From G965279335 sp965279285 (GTDB lineage Bacteria; Pseudomonadota; Gammaproteobacteria; DSM-16500): a stretch of 64,000 nt of DNA. Positions 51,857-60,608 of the stretch are shown here, one piece after another (position 1 is the stretch's first letter; each line of letters opens with the position of its first letter). A program made the position numbers and the translations under genes. The notes under the pieces are model-generated. The model worked only from the letters and a program-made list of their open reading frames with translations, was not told the DNA's origin and did no database searches. Where the stretch lies: assembly GCA_965279285.1 (NCBI GenBank), contig OZ257148.1, positions 1,922,001-1,986,000 on the forward strand, in the 5' to 3' direction.

Positions 51857-53911
51857 ATGCTAAAAACCAAGCATAAGTTTACTTATCTGCCGGATGGCAG
51901 CCTGGATATTGATGCTTGGCTACTGAAAATCCAACGTGATTTTAAACCAGAACAGTTGAATGTCATTCAAAAAGCCATAGACCTCGCTAAAAGCGCTAGC
52001 AAGGGTTTAACTACTTTTTATGGTCAACCCTGTTTAGAGCAAAGTCTGGAAACAGCAGAAATTATTGCTGATTTAAATTTAGATCCTGATGCAATTGCAG
52101 CCGCTATTTTAACGAGCACAATGCAGCATACGCAATTAAAGCTTGAAACAATTACGCAAACTGTTGGTGAAAATATCACAAAACTTATCATGGCTATTAA
52201 TAAACTCAATGTATTACATACTTTAAATTACAATGACCCGATAAAAAATCAAATCCAAGCAGATCGATTACGTAAAGCATTTTTAGCCATGGCGGCGGAT
52301 ATTCGTGTCATTTTAATTAAACTGGCAGAGCGCACTTGCATTATGCGCGGAATAAAAAAAATTAATTTAACTGAGCGTAAACACTACGCACAAGAAACCG
52401 TGGATATTTATGCCCCTCTCGCTAATCGCCTAGGAATCGGCTCGCTCAAATGGGAACTAGAAGATCTTGCTTTTCACTATCTTAACCCCGATATGTATAA
52501 ACAAATTGCCGACTATTTAGCTGAACGCCGCACCGAGCGCCAAGAAAAAATTCAAAAAATTCTTGAAACACTCAAAACTGAATTTGCTAAAGCTAACATC
52601 AATGCAAAAGTCAGCGGTCGAGCAAAACATATTTATAGCATTTACCTTAAAATGCAAAGAAAACAGCTTAATTTTAGCAGTATTTATGACTATAGTGCGG
52701 TACGCATTTTAGTTCCGACTTTTCAAGAATGCTATACGGCATTAGGCATTGTGCATAATTTATGGGAACACATTCGAGATGAGTTCGATGATTATATTTC
52801 TAATCCAAAACCGAATGGTTATCGCTCAATTCATACCGCTGTCATTGATGAAGACAAGAAAAATTTTGAAATCCAAATTCGCACTAAAGATATGCACACT
52901 GAAGCAGAACATGGTGTCGCTGCACACTGGATTTATAAAGAAAACAAACCGCAACAATCCGGTTATGAAGCTAAAATCACTTTATTACGTCAGCTTTTAG
53001 CTTGGCATAATGATATAGCATCGACAGAAAATAAAACTGATCAACCACCAGAACAAATATTAGAAGATCGGGTGTATGTATTTTCACCCGCGGGTGAAAT
53101 TATGGAATTGCCTGTTGGTGCAACTTCATTAGACTTCGCTTATCATATTCACACTGAGCTAGGACACCAATGCCGTGGAGCAAAAATTAATGGGCACATT
53201 GTACCTTTAACGTATGCATTACGCATGGGAGATCGTGTTGACATTATTACAAATCAACATGGCACCCCTAGTCGTGATTGGTTACGCAAAGATTCACATT
53301 ACATTAAAACAGCACGTGCACGCGCCAAAGTAGCGCAATGGTTTAAACACCATGACCTAGAAAAACAGGCAGAAACCAGTAAAAATACACCCGAAATTAA
53401 ACCCGTGACTCCACCACATTCACAGCCTATTTCACACCCGAAAAAAATAATTGATAGGCCTCGTGGCTTTCGTGTCGGCAATACTAATGATTTACTTACC
53501 CGTATAGCACGTTGTTGCAAACCTATTCCGGGTGATCAGATTATTGGTTTTATTACCCAAGGTCGTGGCGTCTCTATCCATAAACTGCTCTGTCCCAATA
53601 TCACCCATGCAACACTTGATAATGGTAAACGCTTAATTGAAGTCAACTGGGATGAGAAACAACCTGGGGGTTATTATGCTGATATACAAATTCGCGCATA
53701 TGGACGCGAACAAATTTTAAAAGAAATAACGTCATTATTAGCCAATACGAAAATTGATCTTGTGATGCTAAATTCAACGATGAGTAAAGTAAGCAATATG
53801 ACTGTTATTTCATTAACTGCTCAAATTCATGATATATTACAATTAACGCAATTAATGAATCAAATAAAACAACTACCCCATGTTATTGACGTAAAAAGAA
53901 TAAGTGAGTAA
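51857..53911 (+). CDS. relA: RelA, (p)ppGpp synthetase
   Basis: RelA makes (p)ppGpp on stalled ribosomes. The 684-residue protein has a degenerate hydrolase domain (about 40-190; the His-Asp pair of active SpoT is missing in AILTSTMQHTQLKL), a synthetase domain (about 250-380) with the RelA-type acidic EFDD motif (RDEFDDYISNPKPNGYRSIHT), TGS (about 410-470; VYVFSPAGEIMELPVGATSLDFAYHIH), a zinc-finger-like segment (CCKPIPGDQI) and a C-terminal ACT domain. It is therefore a synthetase-only RelA, not a bifunctional SpoT. It is shorter than E. coli RelA (744). Confidence 0.95.
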   Translation: MLKTKHKFTYLPDGSLDIDAWLLKIQRDFKPEQLNVIQKAIDLAKSASKGLTTFYGQPCLEQSLETAEIIADLNLDPDAIAAAILTSTMQHTQLKLETITQTVGENITKLIMAINKLNVLHTLNYNDPIKNQIQADRLRKAFLAMAADIRVILIKLAERTCIMRGIKKINLTERKHYAQETVDIYAPLANRLGIGSLKWELEDLAFHYLNPDMYKQIADYLAERRTERQEKIQKILETLKTEFAKANINAKVSGRAKHIYSIYLKMQRKQLNFSSIYDYSAVRILVPTFQECYTALGIVHNLWEHIRDEFDDYISNPKPNGYRSIHTAVIDEDKKNFEIQIRTKDMHTEAEHGVAAHWIYKENKPQQSGYEAKITLLRQLLAWHNDIASTENKTDQPPEQILEDRVYVFSPAGEIMELPVGATSLDFAYHIHTELGHQCRGAKINGHIVPLTYALRMGDRVDIITNQHGTPSRDWLRKDSHYIKTARARAKVAQWFKHHDLEKQAETSKNTPEIKPVTPPHSQPISHPKKIIDRPRGFRVGNTNDLLTRIARCCKPIPGDQIIGFITQGRGVSIHKLLCPNITHATLDNGKRLIEVNWDEKQPGGYYADIQIRAYGREQILKEITSLLANTKIDLVMLNSTMSKVSNMTVISLTAQIHDILQLTQLMNQIKQLPHVIDVKRISE

Positions 53912-53917
53912 AACACA

Positions 53918-54265
53918 ATGAACAATCAAAATCATAATGATTTACCCATTATAGACTGGGAGCTTGGTATCCGGCTCGCTGGTAATAACCGTGCCGTCGC
54001 TGAAGAGTTAATGAGTTTGCTTGTCAAACGATTACCTGCTGACTTTCTTGAAATTTGCCAAGCACGTGAAGTAAAAAATTATATAGAGTTATTGCGTTTA
54101 GTGCATAAATTGCATGGTGGTTTATGTTATTGTGGTACGCCGCGATTAAAGAATGCAGCAGCCGCGGTTGAAGTTGCATTAAAGCATAAAAAATATGTTG
54201 AATTACCTGAATTATTTAAGCAACTTGAAGTGGAAGTTTCTGCTGTTGTTAATTATGGAATATGA
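53918..54265 (+). CDS. Stand-alone histidine phosphotransfer (Hpt) protein
   Basis: The 115-residue protein is all-helical with the Hpt motif LVHKLHGGLCYCGTPRLKNAA (phospho-His in HKLHG, about residue 69). It starts seven bases after the relA stop. It resembles the C-terminal Hpt domain of hybrid kinases of the BarA/GacS/LetS type, whose genes commonly lie next to rlmD-relA. So it may be a detached phosphotransfer domain of that system, passing phosphate to a LetA/UvrY-type regulator. No kinase or regulator is in this window. Confidence 0.82.
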   Translation: MNNQNHNDLPIIDWELGIRLAGNNRAVAEELMSLLVKRLPADFLEICQAREVKNYIELLRLVHKLHGGLCYCGTPRLKNAAAAVEVALKHKKYVELPELFKQLEVEVSAVVNYGI

Positions 54266-54267
54266 TT

Positions 54268-54385
54268 GGTGGGCACGCTGCGCTTTGCCCACCCTACATT
54301 TTTTATAATTTCCACCACCCACGACATCATCGATTACAAAAATAAAATAAATAATGTAGGGTGGACAAAGCGCAGCGTGCCCACC
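54268..54385. repeat. Palindromic MITE-like repeat, inverted pair
   Basis: Cores lie at 54268-54297 and, inverted with one change (GTGGACAAAG), at 54356-54385. The pair begins a few bases after the Hpt gene stop and may act as its transcript end. Confidence 0.88.
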
Positions 54386-54506
54386 AGATTTCAGCTATTC
54401 AAAACAGTGACCCTTGTATAAAACAACTCCCGCCAGTATACTATCCATATTTTAGACAAAAATATAATTAAGCTTAACAATTGATCATGCAATACGAGGA
54501 ATATCA

Positions 54507-56144
54507 ATGCATCAACGACCTATTACACGCAAATCTGCTTGGGGAACGCCTATTGCTTCCACAAGAACATTACCTACACTCGATGCAAAAACATCACCTG
54601 CTGGAAAGCTAACTTCTGCAGCTATTCCTAGCAATAGCCAAACAAAAACGCCTTCAGGTCGACGACCATCTTCTTCGCAAGCTATTAGACGAGCACCTTC
54701 ACGGCCTATGATACCCACACAAGCAGTGAACTTATCGGGACCACCTCTGATTGCTATTAACGCTTGGGGAGACACACCGGTAACTCCTGCTAAAAATAGA
54801 CAAACACCTACACAGATAACAACTCGCCCCATCACACGACCAGCCACTGCATCTGCTATACGCAATCGTTCACCAATAAAACCAGCACATCGACATCAAC
54901 CTAGTATTGTTTTTCCGAACGCGCCAAAACATATTAATGATTATGGAAAAGCAATGGCAAAAAACGATAGAAAAGAAGTAGAAAGATTAGAAGAAAAAAA
55001 TCCCGGCATTCAATTAACACTCGAACAGATGAAGTTAATTGAACATAAAGTAAGTGATCCAATACTTGCGCCAAAAGTAACACGTATTAAAGTTAAAACT
55101 CCCCAACTAAAAAGAATTAAAATAACAAAAGCTCAATTTATTATATTAAATGAATTATTACCTATCAATCCATCGCCTTCATGGGTAGAAAATATAAAAT
55201 TATTCTTCACCCGCAATGCGACAGACATTGATATCAATTTCATTGCTAGCGAACCAATCAAAAATATTATTTGCTTAAATATTCAGCTTGCAGAAAATTT
55301 AAATTTTTTAATGAAGTATGAGCGCTCCATTCTCAAAGAAATACCACAAGAAGAGATAGCTGCTGCCTGTATATATGTCATTCGCGTCTCTACTGAAGAA
55401 AAAGTAGCAGCAAATGCTAAAGCCATTTTGCACTTTCTTCATGCTCGAAACTTATTAGATATCCTTGAGGTCAACTGCCGTGGCTTTAACTTACGTGCAA
55501 CGATGCTGGCAAAAAAGCCTAAACAACAGCACTTAGAAATAGCAGCTTATCTCAGTGTTTTAGACAGGAAATCTGAAGAAACGCAAATAGATGCTTTTAT
55601 TTCTGCGATTCCGAATTTTACAAGAGGCAATGCCTATGCATCTGCGATAGACCTTATTAATTTTTTAGCGTTACATAACATTCTACCTATCATTAATAAA
55701 CATATAGGCGGAAAAATAATTCAAGAATTACGTAAACTTTTTGGTATCGGAACAATCCTTTCAACTTATATTGACCAGCATCTTAAATTGATGCAACAAA
55801 AAGCTAAAGAAAAAATGACACCGCCAAGAGCAAGAGATCAAAGCAAACCAATAGCCATCGATCAAAAAGAAATTGACATAAAAGCAGTAGAAGCTACGCC
55901 ATCAAGAGCAAATGCAGCTATTGTTAGCTTAAGATCATCTGCTAGTTATCGACAATTTAAGCGACCTGAGTCTAAATCAAGCGCGCAAAGATCAGCGCAG
56001 CCTACCGTCGCGAAATATATTCCACCACAACTGAAGAGTCCGGAAAGAGTCATGGTAAACGGTTGCTTTCCAAAAGCAGTAGAGGTTGATACAACAGCTG
56101 CTGCCGCTGGAATTTATAGGTCATCACCATACCGTATAAGTTAA
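54507..56144 (+). CDS. Large protein of unknown function with Pro/Ser/Thr/Arg-rich N-terminus; effector-like
   Basis: The 545-residue protein starts at ATG 54507 with ACGAGGAATATCA upstream. The first 130 residues are low-complexity, rich in Pro, Ser, Thr and Arg, with a repeated motif (SAWGTPIAS, NAWGDTPVTP). A helical middle (about 140-430) has scattered leucine-rich helices that could be ankyrin- or HEAT-like (INDYGKAMAKNDRKEVERLEEKNPGIQLT looks like a degenerate ankyrin unit). A basic, Ser-rich tail follows. No enzyme motif, signal peptide or membrane helix is seen. Such orphan proteins in Legionellales are often type IV (Dot/Icm) substrates; this is inference only. Confidence 0.7.
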   Translation: MHQRPITRKSAWGTPIASTRTLPTLDAKTSPAGKLTSAAIPSNSQTKTPSGRRPSSSQAIRRAPSRPMIPTQAVNLSGPPLIAINAWGDTPVTPAKNRQTPTQITTRPITRPATASAIRNRSPIKPAHRHQPSIVFPNAPKHINDYGKAMAKNDRKEVERLEEKNPGIQLTLEQMKLIEHKVSDPILAPKVTRIKVKTPQLKRIKITKAQFIILNELLPINPSPSWVENIKLFFTRNATDIDINFIASEPIKNIICLNIQLAENLNFLMKYERSILKEIPQEEIAAACIYVIRVSTEEKVAANAKAILHFLHARNLLDILEVNCRGFNLRATMLAKKPKQQHLEIAAYLSVLDRKSEETQIDAFISAIPNFTRGNAYASAIDLINFLALHNILPIINKHIGGKIIQELRKLFGIGTILSTYIDQHLKLMQQKAKEKMTPPRARDQSKPIAIDQKEIDIKAVEATPSRANAAIVSLRSSASYRQFKRPESKSSAQRSAQPTVAKYIPPQLKSPERVMVNGCFPKAVEVDTTAAAAGIYRSSPYRIS

Positions 56145-56155
56145 AAGTTATAATT

Positions 56156-56354
56156 GGTGGGCGCGCTGCGCTTTGCCCACCCTACAAAAGCATTAGGATC
56201 AAAATATTACAAAAATAATTTATAAAAATGTAGGGTGGGCAAAGCGCAGCGTGCCCACCAACATTAAACAAAACCCTACGCTTTGTCATGCAAGCGTGCT
56301 TCTAGCTGGTATCTAGCTCACCCTGGATGCCAGCTAGAAGCATGCTGGCATGAC
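56156..56354. repeat. Two palindromic repeats of different families in tandem
   Basis: The GGTGGGC inverted pair lies at 56156-56185 and 56230-56259. A second inverted pair follows (about 56284-56310 and 56329-56354), the TGTCATGC...CTTCTAGCTGG / CCAGCTAGAAGCATGCTGGCATGACA family, also found inside the 20001-20145, 57284-57433 and 60498-60599 elements. They fill the gap to ttcA. Confidence 0.88.
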
Positions 56355-56387
56355 ACGAAACGCGTTAGCACGACAATCCACCAGCAA

Positions 56388-57236
56388 TTAATCCAAAAGA
56401 GCCGCCACTAATTCCTCATCAATAACTGATGAACCCAACCCCTCAGTATCATCCTGCCCTATCTGCAAACTTTCTAAATTTTTAAAATCCCAACGATTCC
56501 TATCCATCAACTGACTTAACTTCACACTGCTTAATGCATGCAACATATTACTGGGTATTTTGGGATTTTCCTCGGTCAGCTTATCAATTAAGCCTTTCAC
56601 TTTTTGTCGAACTAAGTTTTCTTGTGAGCCACAAAGCGTACAAGGAATGATTGGGAAATTTTGTTCTTTTGCATAAGCAATAATATCTTTTTCTTGGCAA
56701 TAAGCGAGTGGACGAATCACAATATGCCGTTTATTATCACTTAGTAATTTAGGTGGCATTGAGCGAATTTCACCACTGTAAAGAATTGACATCAATAATG
56801 TTCGAATTAAATCATCTCGATGATGACCTAATGCTACTTTATTATAACCATGCTCTTCCGCATAAGTATAAATAATCCCACGACGTAAACGTGAACATAA
56901 AGAACAATAAGTATTACCCTCGGGAATTTTTTCTTTAACAATTGAATACGTATCTCTGGTTAAAATTTCATACGGCACTTTTTGTGTTTCTAACCATTCG
57001 CGTAATTGCAAATCATTCCAACCAGGTTGAGATTGATCCAAAGTAAAAACAAACAATTCAAATTTACCACGTGCGCGCTGACGTAATTTAACGAGCATCT
57101 TAAGCATCGTAAATGAATCTTTACCGCCCGAAAGACAGACCATGACACGGTCTTTTGCTTGGATCATATTAAAATCTGCTATGGCTTTACCTGTGTAATG
57201 CAATAACTTTTTTTCAACTGCTGATTCTTTTATCAC
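56388..57236 (-). CDS. ttcA: TtcA, tRNA 2-thiocytidine-32 synthetase
   Basis: TtcA thiolates C32 of certain tRNAs in an ATP- and Fe-S-dependent reaction. The 282-residue protein has the PP-loop VCLSGGKDSFTML (about 33-45), the CxxC of the Fe-S site (CSLCSRLRRG, about 111-120), GHHRDD and a further Cys in IPCTLCGSQ. Length is close to the family. It is a single gene between repeat elements, with a C-terminal extension (LQIGQDDTEGLGSSVIDEELVAALLD) that is acidic and of unknown use. Confidence 0.94.
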   Translation of the reverse strand: MIKESAVEKKLLHYTGKAIADFNMIQAKDRVMVCLSGGKDSFTMLKMLVKLRQRARGKFELFVFTLDQSQPGWNDLQLREWLETQKVPYEILTRDTYSIVKEKIPEGNTYCSLCSRLRRGIIYTYAEEHGYNKVALGHHRDDLIRTLLMSILYSGEIRSMPPKLLSDNKRHIVIRPLAYCQEKDIIAYAKEQNFPIIPCTLCGSQENLVRQKVKGLIDKLTEENPKIPSNMLHALSSVKLSQLMDRNRWDFKNLESLQIGQDDTEGLGSSVIDEELVAALLD

Positions 57237-57283
57237 TGTGTTTTCCTGCTAACTCACTCTGCAATGAGAGCGACAATAAAAAA

Positions 57284-57433
57284 ATAACTATTTAACAACC
57301 AGGGAGTTTGGCGGGCACGCTGTGCTTTATCTACCAACTCTGGATGCCAGCTGGAAGCGCGCTGGCATGACAAGGTCGTAGGGTGGGCAAAGCGCAGCGT
57401 GCCCACCAAACTCTTTGGGTGCTAAATAGTTAC
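57284..57433. repeat. Palindromic MITE-like element with damaged left core (gap 57237-57550)
   Basis: The left outer arm TAACTATTTAACAACC leads to a decayed core (GGCGGGCACGCTGTGCTTTATC), then a TGCCAGC...GCTGGCATGACA hairpin, an intact inverted core (about 57378-57407) and the right arm ending GCTAAATAGTTAC. From 57434 to 57550 I see only AT-rich sequence that would form the 3' untranslated part of the cold-shock gene. Confidence 0.88.
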
Positions 57434-57550
57434 AAAAAAAATGCTGCCTCTGAAGTAAGAAACCTTCATGGCAACATTTAAGTTTTTAGTCTTGTATCTT
57501 ACAGTTTATTTTACGATTTTTATTCGAAAAATACTGCAAATAATAACTAA

Positions 57551-57760
57551 TTAATCAACAATAGAAACATCTTCTGCTTGCAAACCCTTTTGACCTTGGG
57601 TAACAGCAAATTCTACTCTTTGACCTTCTTCCAGGGATTTATAACCATCACCGCGCACAGCACGAAAATGAACAAACACATCTCCGCCCACATCGCGTTG
57701 TATAAAACCATAACCTTTACTATTATTAAACCACTTTACTGTTCCGTTTTCTCGTGACAT
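57551..57760 (-). CDS. Cold-shock domain protein (CspA family)
   Basis: From ATG 57760 (GGA five bases upstream; ATG 57769 has a poorly spaced site) the protein is 69 residues. It is a single OB-fold cold-shock domain with both RNA-binding motifs, NSKGYGFIQRD (RNP1) and DVFVHFRAV (RNP2), and NGTVKWFN at the start. It binds single-stranded RNA/DNA and acts as an RNA chaperone. The family has several paralogues per genome, so no specific symbol is given. Confidence 0.95.
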   Translation of the reverse strand: MSRENGTVKWFNNSKGYGFIQRDVGGDVFVHFRAVRGDGYKSLEEGQRVEFAVTQGQKGLQAEDVSIVD

Positions 57761-57872
57761 ATATTCCATACCTTTAAATGATAGAGTGACCCTATGAAGT
57801 ATAACAAAAAACTTCTTGGCCTGGTACAGTTTTGGTACATAAAATTTTGTTATCCGTAATTTTACGCAAGTC

Positions 57873-58709
57873 CTATACGCTAAATCGCCCTATTTTCACT
57901 TCATTTTTCACACAATCTTGTAAAAATTGTTCACTAGAAAAATAAAGATACTCTTGAACGCGAGCAAAATAAATAGGATCAAACTGCATCGACTCCACCA
58001 TGGGCAAACCAGGATGACACATAATTAAACCGCCCTCTTGAACCTCGGTTAAAAATCGCGGAAAAAGCTGCGCATAACCCTTCACAGCAAAATCATAAAC
58101 ACCAGAAAAAGAGGTATTATATGGAATATTATTTTTTACCAATAAAGAACGCAATGATGTTGCACCAGTTAATTGGATAATAACATTTTTGATATACATT
58201 TTATTTTTAAAATCCCAAAACCTTTGTCTAGCAAGCACACTGCGCACATAACAAGATGTAGCGCCTAAACGTTGCTGATACACCTCAATTAATGCATCAC
58301 GAATGACAGGAAACTGATGTACATGCTGATGTCCATCTAAAAAATGCGGCAAACAACCCATTGCTTGTATAAAACAATCAAGCTGTGCATTAATTTCATC
58401 TGCTATTACTTTTTTATTCAGTTGGCGCAAGTAAGCCAGCACTAACAGCTTACCTAATGAAAACATTTGATCGCCATACAATTGACGAAACGAGGCAGAT
58501 AATGGCTTATTATCAGTGAAATTGATATGCATACCAATATCAACGTGGTCTTTATAAGGCAGCAAATGCCTCGCCTCAGCAGACCAGCTTTCACCATTGG
58601 TCATGCAACTGGTAGCAGACAAGCGTTTATTTGCAATTAAGTTAATAATTGCTTGAGAAATGGCAGGATTTTGCCCATAATCATCAGCACAGAGAGTTAT
58701 ATGCTTCAT
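57873..58709 (-). CDS. YdjC/ChbG-family deacetylase (NaxD/HpnK-like)
   Basis: From ATG 58709 the protein is 278 residues and begins KHITLCADDYGQNPAIS, whose Asp-Asp pair binds metal in this family; the frame open further upstream overlaps the next gene's start and is not needed. Further ligands are in DIGMHINFTD and FLDGHQHVHQFP. YdjC enzymes deacetylate N-acetyl sugars. With the divergent ArnT-like gene and the GT2 gene at 60609, the set mirrors Francisella NaxD, FlmK and FlmF2, where NaxD deacetylates undecaprenyl-phosphate-GalNAc before transfer to lipid A. A chitooligosaccharide or hopanoid role is the alternative. Confidence 0.82.
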   Translation of the reverse strand: MKHITLCADDYGQNPAISQAIINLIANKRLSATSCMTNGESWSAEARHLLPYKDHVDIGMHINFTDNKPLSASFRQLYGDQMFSLGKLLVLAYLRQLNKKVIADEINAQLDCFIQAMGCLPHFLDGHQHVHQFPVIRDALIEVYQQRLGATSCYVRSVLARQRFWDFKNKMYIKNVIIQLTGATSLRSLLVKNNIPYNTSFSGVYDFAVKGYAQLFPRFLTEVQEGGLIMCHPGLPMVESMQFDPIYFARVQEYLYFSSEQFLQDCVKNEVKIGRFSV

Positions 58710-58756
58710 AGCAATTTTTATCTCCAATTTTAAGAGTAATTTACGGGAAATAACAC

Positions 58757-60490
58757 GTGTTATCAACAAACCAAACAAAAATACGATATTGGCTATCTGA
58801 CTTATTCTTTATTGCGCTATTTTTTGGCGCTTTTTATGCTATTTGGATCGGGGCTCATGCACTCTTTACGCCTGATGAAGGCCGCTATTCTGAAGTGGCT
58901 CGTGAAATGGTTGCCACGGGCGATTTTATTACTCCGCGCCTAAATGGCGTCGCTTTCTTAGATAAACCCGTTCTTTACTATTGGTTACAAGCCTCTGCAA
59001 TTTATCTTTTTGGCCTCAAAGAGTGGGCACTACGTCTTTGGCCCGCCCTGATCGGGATTTTAGGTTGCATGGTCACCTATCTCGCAGGCAGCTTATTATT
59101 TAGCCGTCGTACAGGCATACTTGCTGCTATTATTCTTGCAACATGTCCGCTTTATTACGGTGCTGCACATTATGCTAATTTAGATCTAGAAGTTGCGGCA
59201 CTGATTGGCAACTCTTTGTTATTTTTTATTATGGCTGCGCAATTAGAACAAAGTAAATTGCGTCATATTTTCATGCTCGCTGCTTATTTTTTTGCTGCGC
59301 TTGCTTTTTTAACTAAAGGATTAATCGGTATTGTTTTTCCTGCTCTCATTATTGGGCCTTGGATTTTAATTTTAAATCGCTGGGGTATTTTAAAAAAAAT
59401 GCAGCTCTTATTAGGTTTAAGCATTTTTACAGCTTTAACTATTCCCTGGTATGTCTTAGTACAAAAAGCTAATCCAGAATTTTTACATTTCTTTTTTGTC
59501 ACGCAACAAGTCACTCGCTTTTTAACAAAAGCTGATTTTAATAATAAAACCGCATTTTGGTTTTATTTACCTATCGTCTTAGCCGGTATATTTCCATGGG
59601 CCATTTTTATTGTCCAAGCCGTTGGGCAACATCTAAAAAATGTCTGGAAAAACCGCGAACAAAATGCAACTAGCCTTTTTTTACTTTTATGGCTTTTTAT
59701 TATTTTTACTTTTTTCTCTATCCCTAAATCGAAAACTGTTGGCTATATACTACCGATTTTTCCAGCGATTGCTTTGTTAATTGGTAGCTATCTTGATAAC
59801 GTTTGGCAAAAAACAAAATCAACAGGAATAACTACGGGTTTAAGTTTATTTATTCTTTTATGCCTCGGAATTAGTGTCGGTTTTTTAGTAAGTCCGCACA
59901 TTAAATCTCTCGATATTAGCCCAGAATTAGCGCCTTATTTATTTAAAGGTGCAATGCTTTTTTTAAGTGCTGGACTCATCACTGGAATTTATTTAATTAA
60001 AAAAACACGCTTACCACAAGTTTTTTATAGCTTAGTTGTCATCGCCTGTGCTTTTTTGCTGATTATCACTGCTAGCTCCAATGCCATTAATAAACGTTCG
60101 ATTAAACCGCTAACAACCAAGCTTAATTCCATTCTCCAAGCAAATGATGAAGTCGTAACATATTATAAATTTTATTATGATCTGCCAATTTACACAGGAA
60201 AACGCATTACGATTGTCGCTGATTGGAATGCTCCTGATATTGCTGAAAATGATAATTGGGTAAGAGAACTATGGTATGGCATGCCATTTCAAGATACAAA
60301 AGATTGGCTCATTGCTGAAAAAACTTTTTGGTCGCGCTGGAATAGTGATAAACGCTTATTTCTGCTGACGGATGAAAGTTATTATCCAACACTAAAAGCG
60401 TTGGCAAAAAATAAATTTTATGAAGTGGGTCATTATTATCACACTATTTTATTAAGTAATCAGGCGGTTAAAAATCTAGCTGATGTTTAA
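58757..60490 (+). CDS. ArnT-family lipid A glycosyltransferase (GT83; FlmK-like)
   Basis: The 577-residue inner-membrane protein starts at GTG 58757 and has about 12 helices and a periplasmic C-terminal domain (about 430-577). The first loop has ALFTPDEGRYSEVAREMVATGDFITPRLNGVAFLDKPVLYYW, the ArnT/PMT motif whose Asp-Glu is catalytic. It should transfer an amino sugar from undecaprenyl phosphate to lipid A in the periplasm, which lowers surface charge and cationic-peptide binding. It is divergent from the deacetylase with a 47-base gap, so both may share regulation. Confidence 0.88.
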   Translation: MLSTNQTKIRYWLSDLFFIALFFGAFYAIWIGAHALFTPDEGRYSEVAREMVATGDFITPRLNGVAFLDKPVLYYWLQASAIYLFGLKEWALRLWPALIGILGCMVTYLAGSLLFSRRTGILAAIILATCPLYYGAAHYANLDLEVAALIGNSLLFFIMAAQLEQSKLRHIFMLAAYFFAALAFLTKGLIGIVFPALIIGPWILILNRWGILKKMQLLLGLSIFTALTIPWYVLVQKANPEFLHFFFVTQQVTRFLTKADFNNKTAFWFYLPIVLAGIFPWAIFIVQAVGQHLKNVWKNREQNATSLFLLLWLFIIFTFFSIPKSKTVGYILPIFPAIALLIGSYLDNVWQKTKSTGITTGLSLFILLCLGISVGFLVSPHIKSLDISPELAPYLFKGAMLFLSAGLITGIYLIKKTRLPQVFYSLVVIACAFLLIITASSNAINKRSIKPLTTKLNSILQANDEVVTYYKFYYDLPIYTGKRITIVADWNAPDIAENDNWVRELWYGMPFQDTKDWLIAEKTFWSRWNSDKRLFLLTDESYYPTLKALAKNKFYEVGHYYHTILLSNQAVKNLADV

Positions 60491-60497
60491 AAGGAAC

Positions 60498-60599
60498 GGT
60501 GGGCACGCTGCGCTTTGCCCACCCTACAACTTTGTCATGCCAGCGCGCTTTTAGCTGGCATCTAGTTTCGTAGGGTGGGCAAAGCGCAGCGTGCCCACC
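60498..60599. repeat. Palindromic MITE-like repeat with an inner TGCCAGC hairpin
   Basis: Core 60498-60527 and inverted core 60570-60599 are both intact. Between them lies TGTCATGCCAGCGCGCTTTTAGCTGGCATC, a member of the second family. It lies between the convergent ends of the ArnT-like and GT2 genes. Confidence 0.9.
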
Positions 60600-60608
60600 A
60601 GATTCTCA

